Assembly: GCA_030429565.1 (NCBI GenBank)
Contig: JAUIFE010000006.1
Span: forward strand, 186,001-250,000
DNA: 64,000 nt
Direction: 5' to 3'
DNA from: Holophagae bacterium
GTDB lineage: Bacteria > Acidobacteriota > Holophagae > Acanthopleuribacterales > Acanthopleuribacteraceae
Part shown: positions 52,820 to 62,800 of the stretch, piece after piece
Layout: each line of letters opens with the position of its first letter
Position numbering within the stretch: the first letter of the stretch is position 1
Notes under the pieces: model-generated
Database searches by the model: none
The model's input: the letters and a program-made list of their open reading frames with translations, nothing else
What the model was told of the DNA's origin: nothing
Program-made: the position numbers and the translations under genes

Positions 52820-54766
52820 ATGGGTAGCATTCGGGTATTGCCCGATCACTTGGCCAACCAAATTGCGGCCGGCGAGGTTGTCGAACGGCCTGCGTCCGCG
52901 CTTAAAGAATTGATCGAGAACAGTTTGGATGCCGGTGCACGCAAGATTAAGGTTGTGCTTGAAGCCGGCGGTAAAAGGCGGATCCGTATCGAAGACGACG
53001 GTTGCGGCATGGATCGCGACGATTGTCTGATGGCGCTTGAGCGCCACGCGACGTCGAAACTGACCCGTGCCGAAGATCTTTTTTCCATTCGCAGCCTGGG
53101 CTTCCGTGGCGAAGCCTTGCCCAGTATTGCTTCGGTTTCGCGTTTGACCCTAGAGAGTCGCCGCGCCGATGCCGATGCCGGCGTTCGCGTCGAGTTGCAC
53201 GGTAGCAAAATGTTTAAGGTGACCGAGGTCAGTCGCCCGCCCGGAACCGCCATTACAGTCGACCAGCTTTTCTTTAACATTCCCGCCCGCAAGAAGTTTT
53301 TGCGCAAAACGGAAACGGAATTGAGTTGGATGGTGAATCTGGTTACCCAGTACAGCATGGCCCACATCGACAAACACTTTATCCTCGAACACAACGGCCG
53401 CGTGCTCATGGATCTTGCGCCGGTGACCTTGCTCAAAGAACGGGTGTATCAACACTTCGGCAAGCAGTTTATCGACCATTTGGTGCCCTTTCAGGGTGAG
53501 CGTGACTGGCTAAAGGTCGAGGGCTTGACCTCCTTGCCTTCGTTTTTGAAAACCAGCCGCAACTATCAGTTCCTGTTCGTTAACGGCCGTTTGGTGAAAG
53601 ACAAAGTGTTGGGCCACGCGATCAGCGAGGCTTATCAGGGCTTTGGCGAAGGTAAAATCTATCCGGTCATTTTTCTGTTTATCGAGGTCCCTTCGGAAGA
53701 AGTGGACGTCAACGTGCACCCGGCCAAAACCGAAGTCAAATTCATTAACGCCAATTTTGTCCATGACGGCGTGCGCGATTTAATTCGCGAGCCGCTTCTG
53801 CAACAACGGGCCACCATTCCCTACCGTTTTCGCGAGCAATACCACGAGTTTCCGACCGAGGCGATGCCGACCAAACGCGATCCCTGGTCGGTGCCGCGCC
53901 AACAGCAGCAAGCTTTGCCGGGTGGGGGCGATCAGGGGCCGATGTTCAGCGGCGCCGCGGCGGCTCCGGCCGCCAATGCGGCTGCGCCTGCTGTGCCTGT
54001 CGGTGGGCAGCCGGGTTCGGCTTATGACCGTTTTGTGCAGCGCCGCGATGCCGCCGGGCCTTCCGGGTCGACCGACGCACCGGGGCCGCCGCCTGCCGCC
54101 GCCACATCGTCCGGCCCCGCGCCTGCATCATCGGCCGCCGCCGATTCGTCGGCCGCGTCGCTCTTCAGCGAGGATCAGCAAAAAGCGCTGAATTTGCCGC
54201 GTATCATCGGGCAGTTCCGTGACAGTTATATCTTGGCCGAGCAAGAGGGCGATCTGCTGCTGATTGACCAACACGTCGCCCACGAGCGCATTCTCTACGA
54301 TCAAATCTCGGCAGCCTTGGCGGAAAACCGCGTCGAGCGTCAGGCGTTGTTGGTGCCGCAAACGATTGAGTTGTCACCGGCGCAGGCGGTGGACTTTGAG
54401 CAGGTGAAGCCGACCTTGGCGCAGTTTGGTTTTGATGTGGATCCCTTTGACGGACATACCTTTGTGATTCGCGAGCGCCCGGTTTTTGTGGCGGGGGAAA
54501 ATCTAGAAAAACTGGTCGGTGAGTTGATCGAGAAGGCGCGCGGCGAACGCGTTGAGACGGCGTTGGAAGCCATGATTGACCACTATGCCGCCACCAAAGC
54601 CTGCAAGGCGGCGGTCAAAATTAACATGTCGCTGACACCGGAAAAAATGAAGCATCTCATTCGCGAGCTCTACGACAGTGCGACGCCGATGTTTTGCCCG
54701 CATGGGCGGCCGATCGTGCTGAAATTTTCCAATGAGGAAATTGAAAAGAACTTTTTCCGACGTTAA
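52820..54766 (+). CDS. mutL: DNA mismatch repair protein MutL
   Basis: Links mismatch recognition by MutS to strand incision. 648 residues from the ATG at 52820 (GAGGGGGA upstream). N-terminal GHKL ATPase: LIENSLDAGA, DDGCGM, ATSKL, FRGEALPSIASV. An Ala/Pro/Ser linker (about 370-450) leads to the C-terminal domain. Endonuclease-type motifs: DQHVAHERILYD (residue 483) in place of the standard DQHAxxERxxYE, plus ACKAAVK and CPHGRP, which bind metal in endonuclease-type MutL. Probably an active endonuclease form, with two substitutions in the first motif. Confidence 0.95.
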   Translation: MGSIRVLPDHLANQIAAGEVVERPASALKELIENSLDAGARKIKVVLEAGGKRRIRIEDDGCGMDRDDCLMALERHATSKLTRAEDLFSIRSLGFRGEALPSIASVSRLTLESRRADADAGVRVELHGSKMFKVTEVSRPPGTAITVDQLFFNIPARKKFLRKTETELSWMVNLVTQYSMAHIDKHFILEHNGRVLMDLAPVTLLKERVYQHFGKQFIDHLVPFQGERDWLKVEGLTSLPSFLKTSRNYQFLFVNGRLVKDKVLGHAISEAYQGFGEGKIYPVIFLFIEVPSEEVDVNVHPAKTEVKFINANFVHDGVRDLIREPLLQQRATIPYRFREQYHEFPTEAMPTKRDPWSVPRQQQQALPGGGDQGPMFSGAAAAPAANAAAPAVPVGGQPGSAYDRFVQRRDAAGPSGSTDAPGPPPAAATSSGPAPASSAAADSSAASLFSEDQQKALNLPRIIGQFRDSYILAEQEGDLLLIDQHVAHERILYDQISAALAENRVERQALLVPQTIELSPAQAVDFEQVKPTLAQFGFDVDPFDGHTFVIRERPVFVAGENLEKLVGELIEKARGERVETALEAMIDHYAATKACKAAVKINMSLTPEKMKHLIRELYDSATPMFCPHGRPIVLKFSNEEIEKNFFRR

Positions 54767-55105
54767 CCGCGCCGCCTTGCACCGCGGCGCGTGTCCTTGT
54801 CTTGGGGCGTACGGTCGCGGTTTTTGGCGGTAGCTTTACTTGCGGGCGGTGGGTCGCCTCATATAAGATTGTAAGCGGCGCAATGTGTCCGCCGTCGTGT
54901 GCGGCCGGCCATGGTAGTCATTAAACCGAAGCACTGTGATAAGCGTGAGCGGTTTTGAGAAACAATCTGGCGCGAAATGGTTTGAGGAAAACGAACCGGG
55001 CCCGCGCACGGCGTGCATTGTTGCAGACCGTTGCAGACCAGAGGTTTCGCAAGCTCCGCCGCGAGTGATCGTGTTTCTCAGGTTAAAACGAAGACTAAGG
55101 AACGC
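54767..55105. other. Gap between mutL and hflX
   Basis: 339 bases. It starts with a strong GC stem (listed separately). The rest should hold an hflX promoter, but I see no convincing boxes and no RNA gene. Confidence 0.45.
54768..54791 (+). terminator. GC-rich hairpin after mutL
   Basis: Perfect 8-bp stem cgcgccgc/gcggcgcg directly after the mutL stop. The following tgtccttgtcttg is only mildly T-rich, so termination may be partial. Confidence 0.4.
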
Positions 55106-56395
55106 ATGCAAGACGTTGTAATGATAGGGGTCAAGCGCCCCACGGATCGAGCCTGGGAAGTTGAGAACTATCTCGATGAACTGAAGATGCTCTGTGAGAA
55201 TGTAGACTTTCGCGGCAAGTTTCGCCTGGTCCAGAAGCGCGAACAGCCCGACCCGGCGCTGTTTGTCGGCCGCGGCATGGTAGAGAAAATCCACAATTTG
55301 GTGGTGAACGAATCGCTAAAGGCCGTGATTTTTGATGATGAGCTCAGCCCCTCCCAGCAGCGCAATTTAGAAAAGTTATTGCCGGTCCCGGTCTACGATC
55401 GAACCTTCGTGATTTTGAGTATTTTCTTAGAGCGTGCCAAAACCAAGGAAGCCAAAGCGCAGGTTGATTTGGCGCGCTTGAAATACGAATACCCGCGCTT
55501 AAAGCGCATGTGGTCTCACTTACACCGTCAGGCGGGTGGTACCGGGATCCGTGGTGGTGAAGGGGAGAAGCAGCTCGAGGTCGACCGTCGTATTGCCCGT
55601 CGCCGTATGCAGCGCTTGGAGAAAACGCTCGCTAAATTTGAGCAGGGCCGCAAGACGCGCAAAAAAGCGCGCAGCCAAGACATCATTAACATTGCGCTGG
55701 TGGGTTACACCAACGCCGGTAAGTCGACCCTTATGAATCAGTTGACCAAAGCCAACGTCGAGGCCGACGACCGTTTGTTCGTGACCCTCGACGCCACCTC
55801 GCGGTTGTGGCCGGTCGATCCTGTGATGAAAATTGTTCTCAGTGATACGGTTGGTTTTATCCGAAAACTGCCGCATGACTTGGTGGCCTCGTTCCGTTCT
55901 ACCTTAACCGAGGTTCAGGACGCCGATTTGTTGTTCCACGTGATGGAGGCCAGCCACCCGCATTTGGAAGAGCTTAAGAAAACCGTTGAAGGCGTCATCG
56001 ACAGTTTGTTGGATGAAGCGGTGCCGACGGTGTTGGTTTTCAATAAAATTGACAACCTTTCGAAAATGGAGCTCAAGAGTTTGAAGCGCGAGTACCCCGA
56101 TGCGTTGTTTGTCTCGGCGATTGAGCGCGTCGGCCTCGACGATATGCGCGAATTTGTGCGGCGTCGGTTTCATCATCGTCTGCGCCAGCTACAGTTGTTC
56201 TTACCCAACGAGGCGATGGGCAGCTTCTATCGTCTGAATGACTTTGGTCAAATTACCAACACCCAACACCTGGAGAACGGGATGCGCGTTCACTTTCGCG
56301 GTTTTAGCGAGCGCTTGGATGCGTTATTGCGTGAAATTCCCGAGCTGCAGGTGATGGAAAAAGGAAAATTGGCTCCCGTTGGGGAGTCGGTGTGA
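55106..56395 (+). CDS. hflX: Ribosome-associated GTPase HflX
   Basis: HflX splits stalled or stressed 70S ribosomes and acts in heat-shock ribosome rescue. 429 residues from the ATG at 55106 (AAGGAA upstream). N-terminal HflX domain with LFVGRGMVEKI and FDDELSPSQQRNLE; the coiled linker GGTGIRGGEGEKQLEVDRR; then the GTPase with G1 GYTNAGKST, G3 DTVGFIRKLPHDLV and G4 FNKID. Its last four bases overlap the next start (GTGA), so the pair is translationally coupled. Confidence 0.95.
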   Translation: MQDVVMIGVKRPTDRAWEVENYLDELKMLCENVDFRGKFRLVQKREQPDPALFVGRGMVEKIHNLVVNESLKAVIFDDELSPSQQRNLEKLLPVPVYDRTFVILSIFLERAKTKEAKAQVDLARLKYEYPRLKRMWSHLHRQAGGTGIRGGEGEKQLEVDRRIARRRMQRLEKTLAKFEQGRKTRKKARSQDIINIALVGYTNAGKSTLMNQLTKANVEADDRLFVTLDATSRLWPVDPVMKIVLSDTVGFIRKLPHDLVASFRSTLTEVQDADLLFHVMEASHPHLEELKKTVEGVIDSLLDEAVPTVLVFNKIDNLSKMELKSLKREYPDALFVSAIERVGLDDMREFVRRRFHHRLRQLQLFLPNEAMGSFYRLNDFGQITNTQHLENGMRVHFRGFSERLDALLREIPELQVMEKGKLAPVGESV

Positions 56396-56790
56396 ACCCA
56401 AATCTCGACGGTGTTCGTTGTTACGACATGCCCGACGGTTGGCAAATTCTTGTCGGCAAAACGGCCAAGGACAATGACCGCCTGTCGTTGCGCATCGGCA
56501 AAGCCGGTGACTTTTGGTTTCACGTGGCCGGCATGCCGGGTTCCCATGTGGTGGCCCGCCATGCCGATCAACCGCTGCAATGCCCGCGCGAGATTAAACG
56601 CGTTGCAGCGGGTTTGGCGGCTTTCTTCAGCAAAGCCAAAACGGGGGGGCAGGTCGCGGTCCACTGGACCACCTGCAAAAATGTTTCTAAACCGCCCGGC
56701 CTCGCGCCGGGTAAAGTGACGCTCAAGAAGTATGATTCGATCAAAATTAGTCCGCTGGATCCCGATCAATTTTTTGGAGGAAACCCATGA
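56392..56790 (+). CDS. Stand-alone NFACT-R (RNA-binding) domain protein
   Basis: 132 residues, GTG start. It matches only the NFACT-R (DUF814) part of RqcH/NEMF-type proteins: ILVGKTAKDNDRLSLRIGK, DFWFHVAGMPGSHVV and KPPGLAPGKVTLKKYDSI in the usual order. The larger proteins use this domain to bind tRNA and ribosome near stalled 60S/50S particles. It lacks the N-terminal fibronectin-binding-like, helix-hairpin-helix and coiled-coil regions. Overlap with hflX suggests a shared role in ribosome rescue; that is inference. Confidence 0.85.
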   Translation: MNPNLDGVRCYDMPDGWQILVGKTAKDNDRLSLRIGKAGDFWFHVAGMPGSHVVARHADQPLQCPREIKRVAAGLAAFFSKAKTGGQVAVHWTTCKNVSKPPGLAPGKVTLKKYDSIKISPLDPDQFFGGNP

Positions 56791-57809
56791 CCACGCAGCA
56801 ACTCGTCGAAGAAGCACTCACGAAACCATTCGGTACCGTATACGCCGACAAAATGGCCGTGGCGCGTTTTGTGGACGGGTCTTGGACCCCTTTTGAGATA
56901 CAAGAAACCAAACCATTTCAGATGCACCCGGCCGCGCACGTGTTGCACTACTCCAGTACCTGTTTCGAAGGGCTTAAGTGCCACCGTTGGGATGACGGTT
57001 CGGTTCATGTTTTTCGTTTAGACCGCCACATCCAACGCCTACAAGGTTCCGCTGAGCGTCTGTGCTTGCCGGTACCGGATGCGCCGCTGGTGGATTCGAT
57101 GGTGTGTGAGTTGGTGGCCGCCTGCAAAGACTGGGCACCCGCATTTCCCGGTTCGCTTTACGTGCGCCCCACCTTAATCGGTACCTTGCCCAGCATTGGT
57201 GCCGCCGCCGGTCCGTCTACGGAAGCCATGCTTTACGTATTGCTTTCGCCGGTCGGCGATTACTTCTCCGGCGGCTTGCGCCCACTTAAGCTGTTGGTCG
57301 CCGAGCAACTGCGTACCGCGCCAACCTTGGGCATGGTCAAAACCGGTGGCAACTATGCCGCCGCGTTGTATGCCACCCGCCAGGCGCGCGCTAAGTACAG
57401 CACCGATCAAGTTTTGTTTGCGCCGGACGGTTACATTCAAGAAACCGGTGCCGCTAACTTCTTGATGATTTCCAGTGACCGTATTGTGACCAAATCGCTT
57501 GATCCCAGCTTCCTGCATGGGGTAACCCGCGATTCTCTGCTGCAGTTGGGCGGTCGCATGGGTTACGAAATCGAGGAACGCGAAATTTCCATCGAGGAAC
57601 TGCTGACCTGGGCCAAAACCGGCGAAGCAGCGCTCTCCGGGACGGCCGCGGTGCTCGGCGGCGTGGGCCAACTCGTTTACCGCGAGGAGTCTTACCAAGT
57701 CGGTAGTGGTGAGTACGGCGAAGAAACCGCCAAGCTGCGTTCGGCCTTGGTCGACATTCATCGCGGCAAAAGCGAAGATGTGTTTGGCTGGCTCAAGAAA
57801 ATCGGTTAA
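56787..57809 (+). CDS. ilvE: Branched-chain amino acid aminotransferase
   Basis: PLP enzyme for the last step of Leu, Ile and Val synthesis. 340 residues, close to the eukaryote-like class II BCAT size. Seen: HYSSTCFEGLKC, YVRPTLIGT, the PLP-lysine region MVKTGGNYAAAL, QETGAANFLMI and SGTAAVLGGVGQL. GGAGG lies inside the preceding gene and the start overlaps its stop by 4 bases (ATGA). A terminator follows. Confidence 0.94.
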   Translation: MTTQQLVEEALTKPFGTVYADKMAVARFVDGSWTPFEIQETKPFQMHPAAHVLHYSSTCFEGLKCHRWDDGSVHVFRLDRHIQRLQGSAERLCLPVPDAPLVDSMVCELVAACKDWAPAFPGSLYVRPTLIGTLPSIGAAAGPSTEAMLYVLLSPVGDYFSGGLRPLKLLVAEQLRTAPTLGMVKTGGNYAAALYATRQARAKYSTDQVLFAPDGYIQETGAANFLMISSDRIVTKSLDPSFLHGVTRDSLLQLGGRMGYEIEEREISIEELLTWAKTGEAALSGTAAVLGGVGQLVYREESYQVGSGEYGEETAKLRSALVDIHRGKSEDVFGWLKKIG

Positions 57810-57831
57810 GCGCACCCTTGACGGTGTGAAC

Positions 57832-57860
57832 GGGGCGATCTTGCGAGGTCGCCCTTTTTT
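57832..57860 (+). terminator. Terminator after ilvE
   Basis: Stem gggcgatc/ggtcgccc (six strong pairs) with a short loop, then six T. It lies 23 bases after the ilvE stop. Confidence 0.75.
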
Positions 57861-57878
57861 GATGCAAGGAGACCTGTG

Positions 57879-58460
57879 GTGTTAGCAGAAACGATCTTGC
57901 TGGAAAAAACCCCGGCAACCTGGATTCGCGCGGTCTTAGACGACTTCGACGCATTCCTGTTGGATCATGCCGCCGCTGAGCGCAAGGCGTCGGCGATGGC
58001 GGTTTCTTTTGTGGTGCAGTACCCCGACCGTTACGCGCTACACACGCCGATGATTCGTTTGGCCCGGGAAGAGCTGCTGCACTATCAACAGGTAATGGCG
58101 CTGGTTCACGAGCGTCAATTGATTTGGGAGCGCGATGTCAAGGATCCCTATGTTGCCGCCTTGCGCGATTTAATCGCGACCGAACGCGAGCAGCGTTTGC
58201 TCGACCGTTTGTTGGTGGGTTCGGTGATTGAGGCGCGCGGCGTCGAGCGTTTTGGTTTGGTTGGTGCGCACATTGAAGATGCAGGTTTGGCGCGCTTCTA
58301 CACGCGTTTGTCGAAGTCCGAGGCCAACCACGCCGACCTTTTTACCCGATTGGCACGCCATTACTTTGACGCATCGGTGATTCAAGAGCGCTTGGCCTGG
58401 TGGCGTGAGCGTGAAACGGAAGCTATGTTGGCGGTACCGCCGCGCGCGGCACTACACTAA
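57879..58460 (+). CDS. miaE: tRNA 2-methylthio-N6-isopentenyladenosine hydroxylase MiaE
   Basis: Ferritin-like di-iron enzyme that hydroxylates the isopentenyl group on A37 of tRNA. 193 residues from the GTG at 57879 (AGGAG 7 bases upstream; a GTG at 57876 is too close). Iron ligands are visible: Glu in AAERKASAM, EELLHY, VEARGVERF and EANHADL, giving two ExxH pairs. Function needs MiaA and MiaB encoded elsewhere. It is 9 bases ahead of the glycosyltransferase gene. Confidence 0.93.
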   Translation: MLAETILLEKTPATWIRAVLDDFDAFLLDHAAAERKASAMAVSFVVQYPDRYALHTPMIRLAREELLHYQQVMALVHERQLIWERDVKDPYVAALRDLIATEREQRLLDRLLVGSVIEARGVERFGLVGAHIEDAGLARFYTRLSKSEANHADLFTRLARHYFDASVIQERLAWWRERETEAMLAVPPRAALH

Positions 58461-58469
58461 GCGGCTGCG

Positions 58470-59717
58470 TTGACGGCTCCGCTTCATGTCGGCATTCCCG
58501 TTTACGACGAATGGCCGTGGCTATGCGACACCTTGGTCGACTTGGCCGGCTCGCAATCGGGTGATTTCGAGGTTTGGGTGTGTGTGAATCAGTCCGCCGC
58601 CCTCGCGCCGGAGCACCCGGCGGCCGTGGCTAATCGCCGCACCTTGGCTTGGTTGAAGGCCGAGCGCGACCGGTTTCCGTTTCGCCTTCATGTTTTGGAC
58701 GCCACTGGGGCCCTGGCGCCGGCCGCTAATCAGGCCGGTGTTGGCTGGGCACGGCGTTTTTTGTTTGAGACCATTGCGGCGACGGTTGGCGTCGACTATA
58801 TCGGCGTGTCACTGGATGCCGATACCCGTTGCGAGCCCGGTTATTTGGCCGCCGTGGCTGCGCTTTTTGCCGGCGATGAGGGCGTTACCGCCTTGAGTGC
58901 ACCGTACCGTCATCCCGAGCCGGCCGAGCCGACGGCGGCGCGTGCTTTGTTGCGCTACGAATTATACATGCGTTATTACCAGCTCAATTTGTGGCGGATC
59001 GGTTCGCCGTTTGCGTTTACGGCCCTGGGTTCGAACCTCGCTTTTCGAGGGACGGCCTATCAGCGTGCCGGTGGGTTTCCAGTGCGTTCCGCCGGTGAGG
59101 ATTTTTATTTGTTGCAGCAGTTGTGCAAAACCGGCGTCGTAGCGGTGTGGTTACCGGTCGGCGTGGCGCCGGCGGCGCGTGTCTCGGCGCGCGTGCCTTT
59201 TGGGACCGGGCCGGTCCTGGCGCAGCCGGACCTTGCCCTTCAGCAGGCACGTTTTCCGTTTTACGATCCGGCCCATTTTGATCTAATTGGCGCGACTTAC
59301 GCCCTGTGGCCGCGTCTCCACCAGATGGACACGGTCTTGCCGATCGACGGTTTCCTACGTGATCGTCTCAAGGGGTTGGCGCCGTTTCAGCGCATGCGCC
59401 GCAATTTTGCGGGTGACTGCGATCGGTTCGTGCGTGCCTGTTACGAGCGCCTTGACGGGTTGCGGCTGTTGCAGTGCTTGCGTTATTACCGAGAACAGGC
59501 GGGATCGGCGACGCCCGACGATGCCGTCGCCCTGGCGCATACGGGGCGTTTGTTCGGATTGGATGTGCCTTCTTTTTGCTTCGAAGATGTCGCGCTTGAA
59601 ACCCTGCGCCGCCTGCGCGATCAGTGGGCCGCCTGTGAGCTCGATGTTCGTCGGCGATCCGGCTGTATTGGTTTGGCGACAGTGGGTCGGCTGGGTGGCG
59701 GCGCGGCGGCGTTGTAA
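58470..59717 (+). CDS. Family 2 glycosyltransferase
   Basis: GT-A-fold glycosyltransferase. 415 residues from a TTG without a strong ribosome site. N-terminal HVGIPVYDEWPWL fits the nucleotide-binding start; DAD in VSLDADTRCEP is the metal-binding DxD; later FRGTAYQRAGGFP and AGEDFYLLQQL give the acceptor-site ED. No membrane span is evident. The acceptor and sugar are unknown, and no polysaccharide cluster surrounds it. The 9-base gap suggests co-transcription with miaE. Confidence 0.85.
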   Translation: MTAPLHVGIPVYDEWPWLCDTLVDLAGSQSGDFEVWVCVNQSAALAPEHPAAVANRRTLAWLKAERDRFPFRLHVLDATGALAPAANQAGVGWARRFLFETIAATVGVDYIGVSLDADTRCEPGYLAAVAALFAGDEGVTALSAPYRHPEPAEPTAARALLRYELYMRYYQLNLWRIGSPFAFTALGSNLAFRGTAYQRAGGFPVRSAGEDFYLLQQLCKTGVVAVWLPVGVAPAARVSARVPFGTGPVLAQPDLALQQARFPFYDPAHFDLIGATYALWPRLHQMDTVLPIDGFLRDRLKGLAPFQRMRRNFAGDCDRFVRACYERLDGLRLLQCLRYYREQAGSATPDDAVALAHTGRLFGLDVPSFCFEDVALETLRRLRDQWAACELDVRRRSGCIGLATVGRLGGGAAAL

Positions 59718-59888
59718 GTCCCCGGTTTGGTATGAACTTTTGCTTGGTGTTCCTTCCCATTGCATTTAGAATAAGCGTTTATAAGTGGCTGTTGCGCGTT
59801 TTGAGCAAAAAGCATTTCAAGTGAAATAATCATGCGCCGGCCCTGTATGTTTTGACCTATACCAGAAAGAGCGGTCGTTCCTGTTGAG

Positions 59889-62800
59889 TTGAGCCAGTTG
59901 AACGAGACCGCGTTCGCTCGGAGCATCATGCAAGTCGTACATGGTTTGTGGACCAACACGAAACGAGAAGGTCCAGGGTTGTTCGTATGGTTTGAAGACG
60001 AATCCATGCGACTGAAAAGCCAGTTGTTTGAGCCGATTTCCGATTTTACGCCGGACGGAAAAGGCAAGGTTCGCGGTAAAAGTCTGCACGTGCCGGATGC
60101 CCATCCGTTTGCATTGGACGGCCGTGACCTGCAAGTGGCGGTAAAGGGTTTGTTGCGAGGGAGTTTTGGCGCTTCGGTGCCCAGCCTGACGACGACCCAG
60201 ATTGATCTGATGGTGCCCAGCATTGAAGAAATGCCGATTCCGTCGCCACACCTCAAAAAGGTGATGTACGGGAAAAAACCGATTAATGGTGAGCTGATTT
60301 TGTCCTCGTGGCGCGTCCACGCGGTTCATCTTGCGCCGGCCGTGGCGCTCAAGTGGTTGGTCGGGATGCGCATTCCCCGCACCGGTACCGGTCTGATTTT
60401 CGGTGAGTCGATTCGTTTTTGGAAAGACGCCACCAACCTTGTTTTTTACAGTCTGATTCACGGCACCTATCAGCCGATTTTGGAAAAAGTCGATCACCAA
60501 ATTCGCGCGCATTGGCTGCTAAACGCCAAAATACTGTCCAACCAGTTGGAACACTTGCAAAAGCGTTTGCCCGATTGCTGTGCTTCGGAATGGAACGCCG
60601 AAGGGGCGCGCCGTACCAAAGACTCGATCATTCGCGACTTTTTTGACACCTCGATCGACCATCTCATTCGCAATGTGGCCGGGCCTTCGGCCATGAACGC
60701 CTTTGCCGACGGTCGCAATCAGCGCAAACGAAAAAAGCAGAACCCGCTTGATTCTCTGACTTTGCCGCTGCTCAAGGCGCTGTACGGCAAGCAGAACAGT
60801 TTTAGCGCCGCACGCGATGTACAAACCGCTTTTGTGGCCATGGTCTCCAACTGGTTGGGAACCTCGTCGCAGTCGGGGAATCGTCTGTGGCAGACCTGTT
60901 TCACTATTTTGCCGCCCGAAATCGGCAACGCCAAAATTGAAGACCTCAACCCCAAAGCGCGTGTATGGCGCGTTGTCTTTTCGCTGCAAAACTCAAAAGA
61001 TCCCAGCCAGCATATCTATGCGCAGGAGATTTGGGAGAACTTAGTGCCGACCCAAACCGGCGGCGAATCGCTCCCTGAAAAGTTTTTGCGTGACTTGGGC
61101 CGGGCCTTGCAGCACGTCCCCAAGCTGCGCGAAATCCTCGAATTCCAGTATCCGACCCATCTCGATCTCTCGACCGAGGAAGTCCATCATTTCCTTGGTG
61201 AACAGGTGCCGCACTTACAGTCGGCCGATTTTGGCGTAGTGGTGCCCAACTGGTGGAAGAAAAACACCAAAAGCTTGACGACCCGCATTCAAATCGACAG
61301 CTCGACCTTTGAAAGCTCCGGCATGTTGGGTTTCGATTCGATGGTCAACTTCTCGTGGACGGCCGCTGTCGGCGGTAAAACCATCTCGGACGAAGCCTTC
61401 CAAAAGATGGTCAAACACAAAATGGCACTGTTGCCGATTGACGGCCAGTGGGTTGAAATCTCTTCAGCCGACCTGTTGACGGCGGTGACCTTCTTCGCGG
61501 ATCGCGAAACGCGCGGAGAGATGACCTTGCGCGAAGCCGTGCAAATGGGGCTCAAAAGCGAAGACCTTAAATCGGCGTTTGGCGATGTGGCTTTCGATTA
61601 CGAAGGGACCCTGGCTCAGTTGTTCGACAGCAAGGGCGACGAATTGCCGGTGCTCGCGCATCCAGAGGGCTTGCAGGGCACCTTGCGCTCCTACCAGTTG
61701 CGCGGCCTGTCGTGGTTGGTTTTTAACGATCAGCTTGGTTTTGGCGCTTGTTTGGCCGATGACATGGGTTTGGGTAAAACGATCCAGTTGTTGTCTTTAC
61801 TGCTGTACGAGCGCGAGCAGGGTTTGGTGCAAGGGCCTGGTTCGCCGACCTTGCTGGTTTGTCCGATGTCGGTTGTGACCAACTGGTACCGCGAGGCGGC
61901 CAAGTTTACGCCCAACCTGCGCGTGATGATTCACCACGGCACCAACCGCCACGGGCCGGAAACCTTCTTTAAGGTATGCAAAAGTTACGATCTCATCATT
62001 ACCACTTATCACTTGATCAACCGTGACGCCGAGATGTTCCACGAACGAAAGTGGCACCGAATTGCGCTCGACGAAGCGCAGAACATCAAAAACCCGGGCG
62101 CCCAGCAAACGCGCGCGATTGTGGCGCTTGACGCTGAAAAGCGCATTGCGTTAACCGGTACGCCGGTGGAAAACAAGCTGTCGGAACTCTGGTCGATTAT
62201 GGAATTTCTCAACCCCGGCTACCTGGGCACCTTGAAGAGTTTCCAGTCGCGTTTTGCCTTGCCGATTGAGCGTCAAGGTGATCGCAAAAAGGCCCAACTG
62301 CTGCGCAAGCTGACGCAGCCGTTTATTCTGCGCCGCTTGAAAACCGACAAGGCGATTATTCAAGACTTGCCGGAAAAGAACGAAATGAAGGTTTACTGCG
62401 GTCTCACCGACGAGCAGGCGGCCATGTACCAGGGTTATGTGCAGCAGCAGATGAACCAAATCGAAAACGCGGAAGGCATCCACCGCAACCAGTTGGTTTT
62501 GACCACGCTGATGAAACTCAAACAAATCTGCAACCACCCGGTGCATTTTTTGGCCGATCAATCGGACATGGAAGCCCGTTCGGGCAAGTTAATGCGTTTG
62601 TCGGAAATGCTCGAAGAAGCCCTGTCTGAAGGGGATAAGTCGCTGATTTTTACCCAGTTCACGCAAATGGGTTTGCTGCTGCAAAAACACTTGGGCGACA
62701 AGTTTGAGCAGGAGATTCTCTTCATGCACGGCGGCGTCAGCCAGCAAAAACGCCAGGAGATGGTCGACCGTTTTCAGAGTGCCGACGGACCGAAAGTGTT

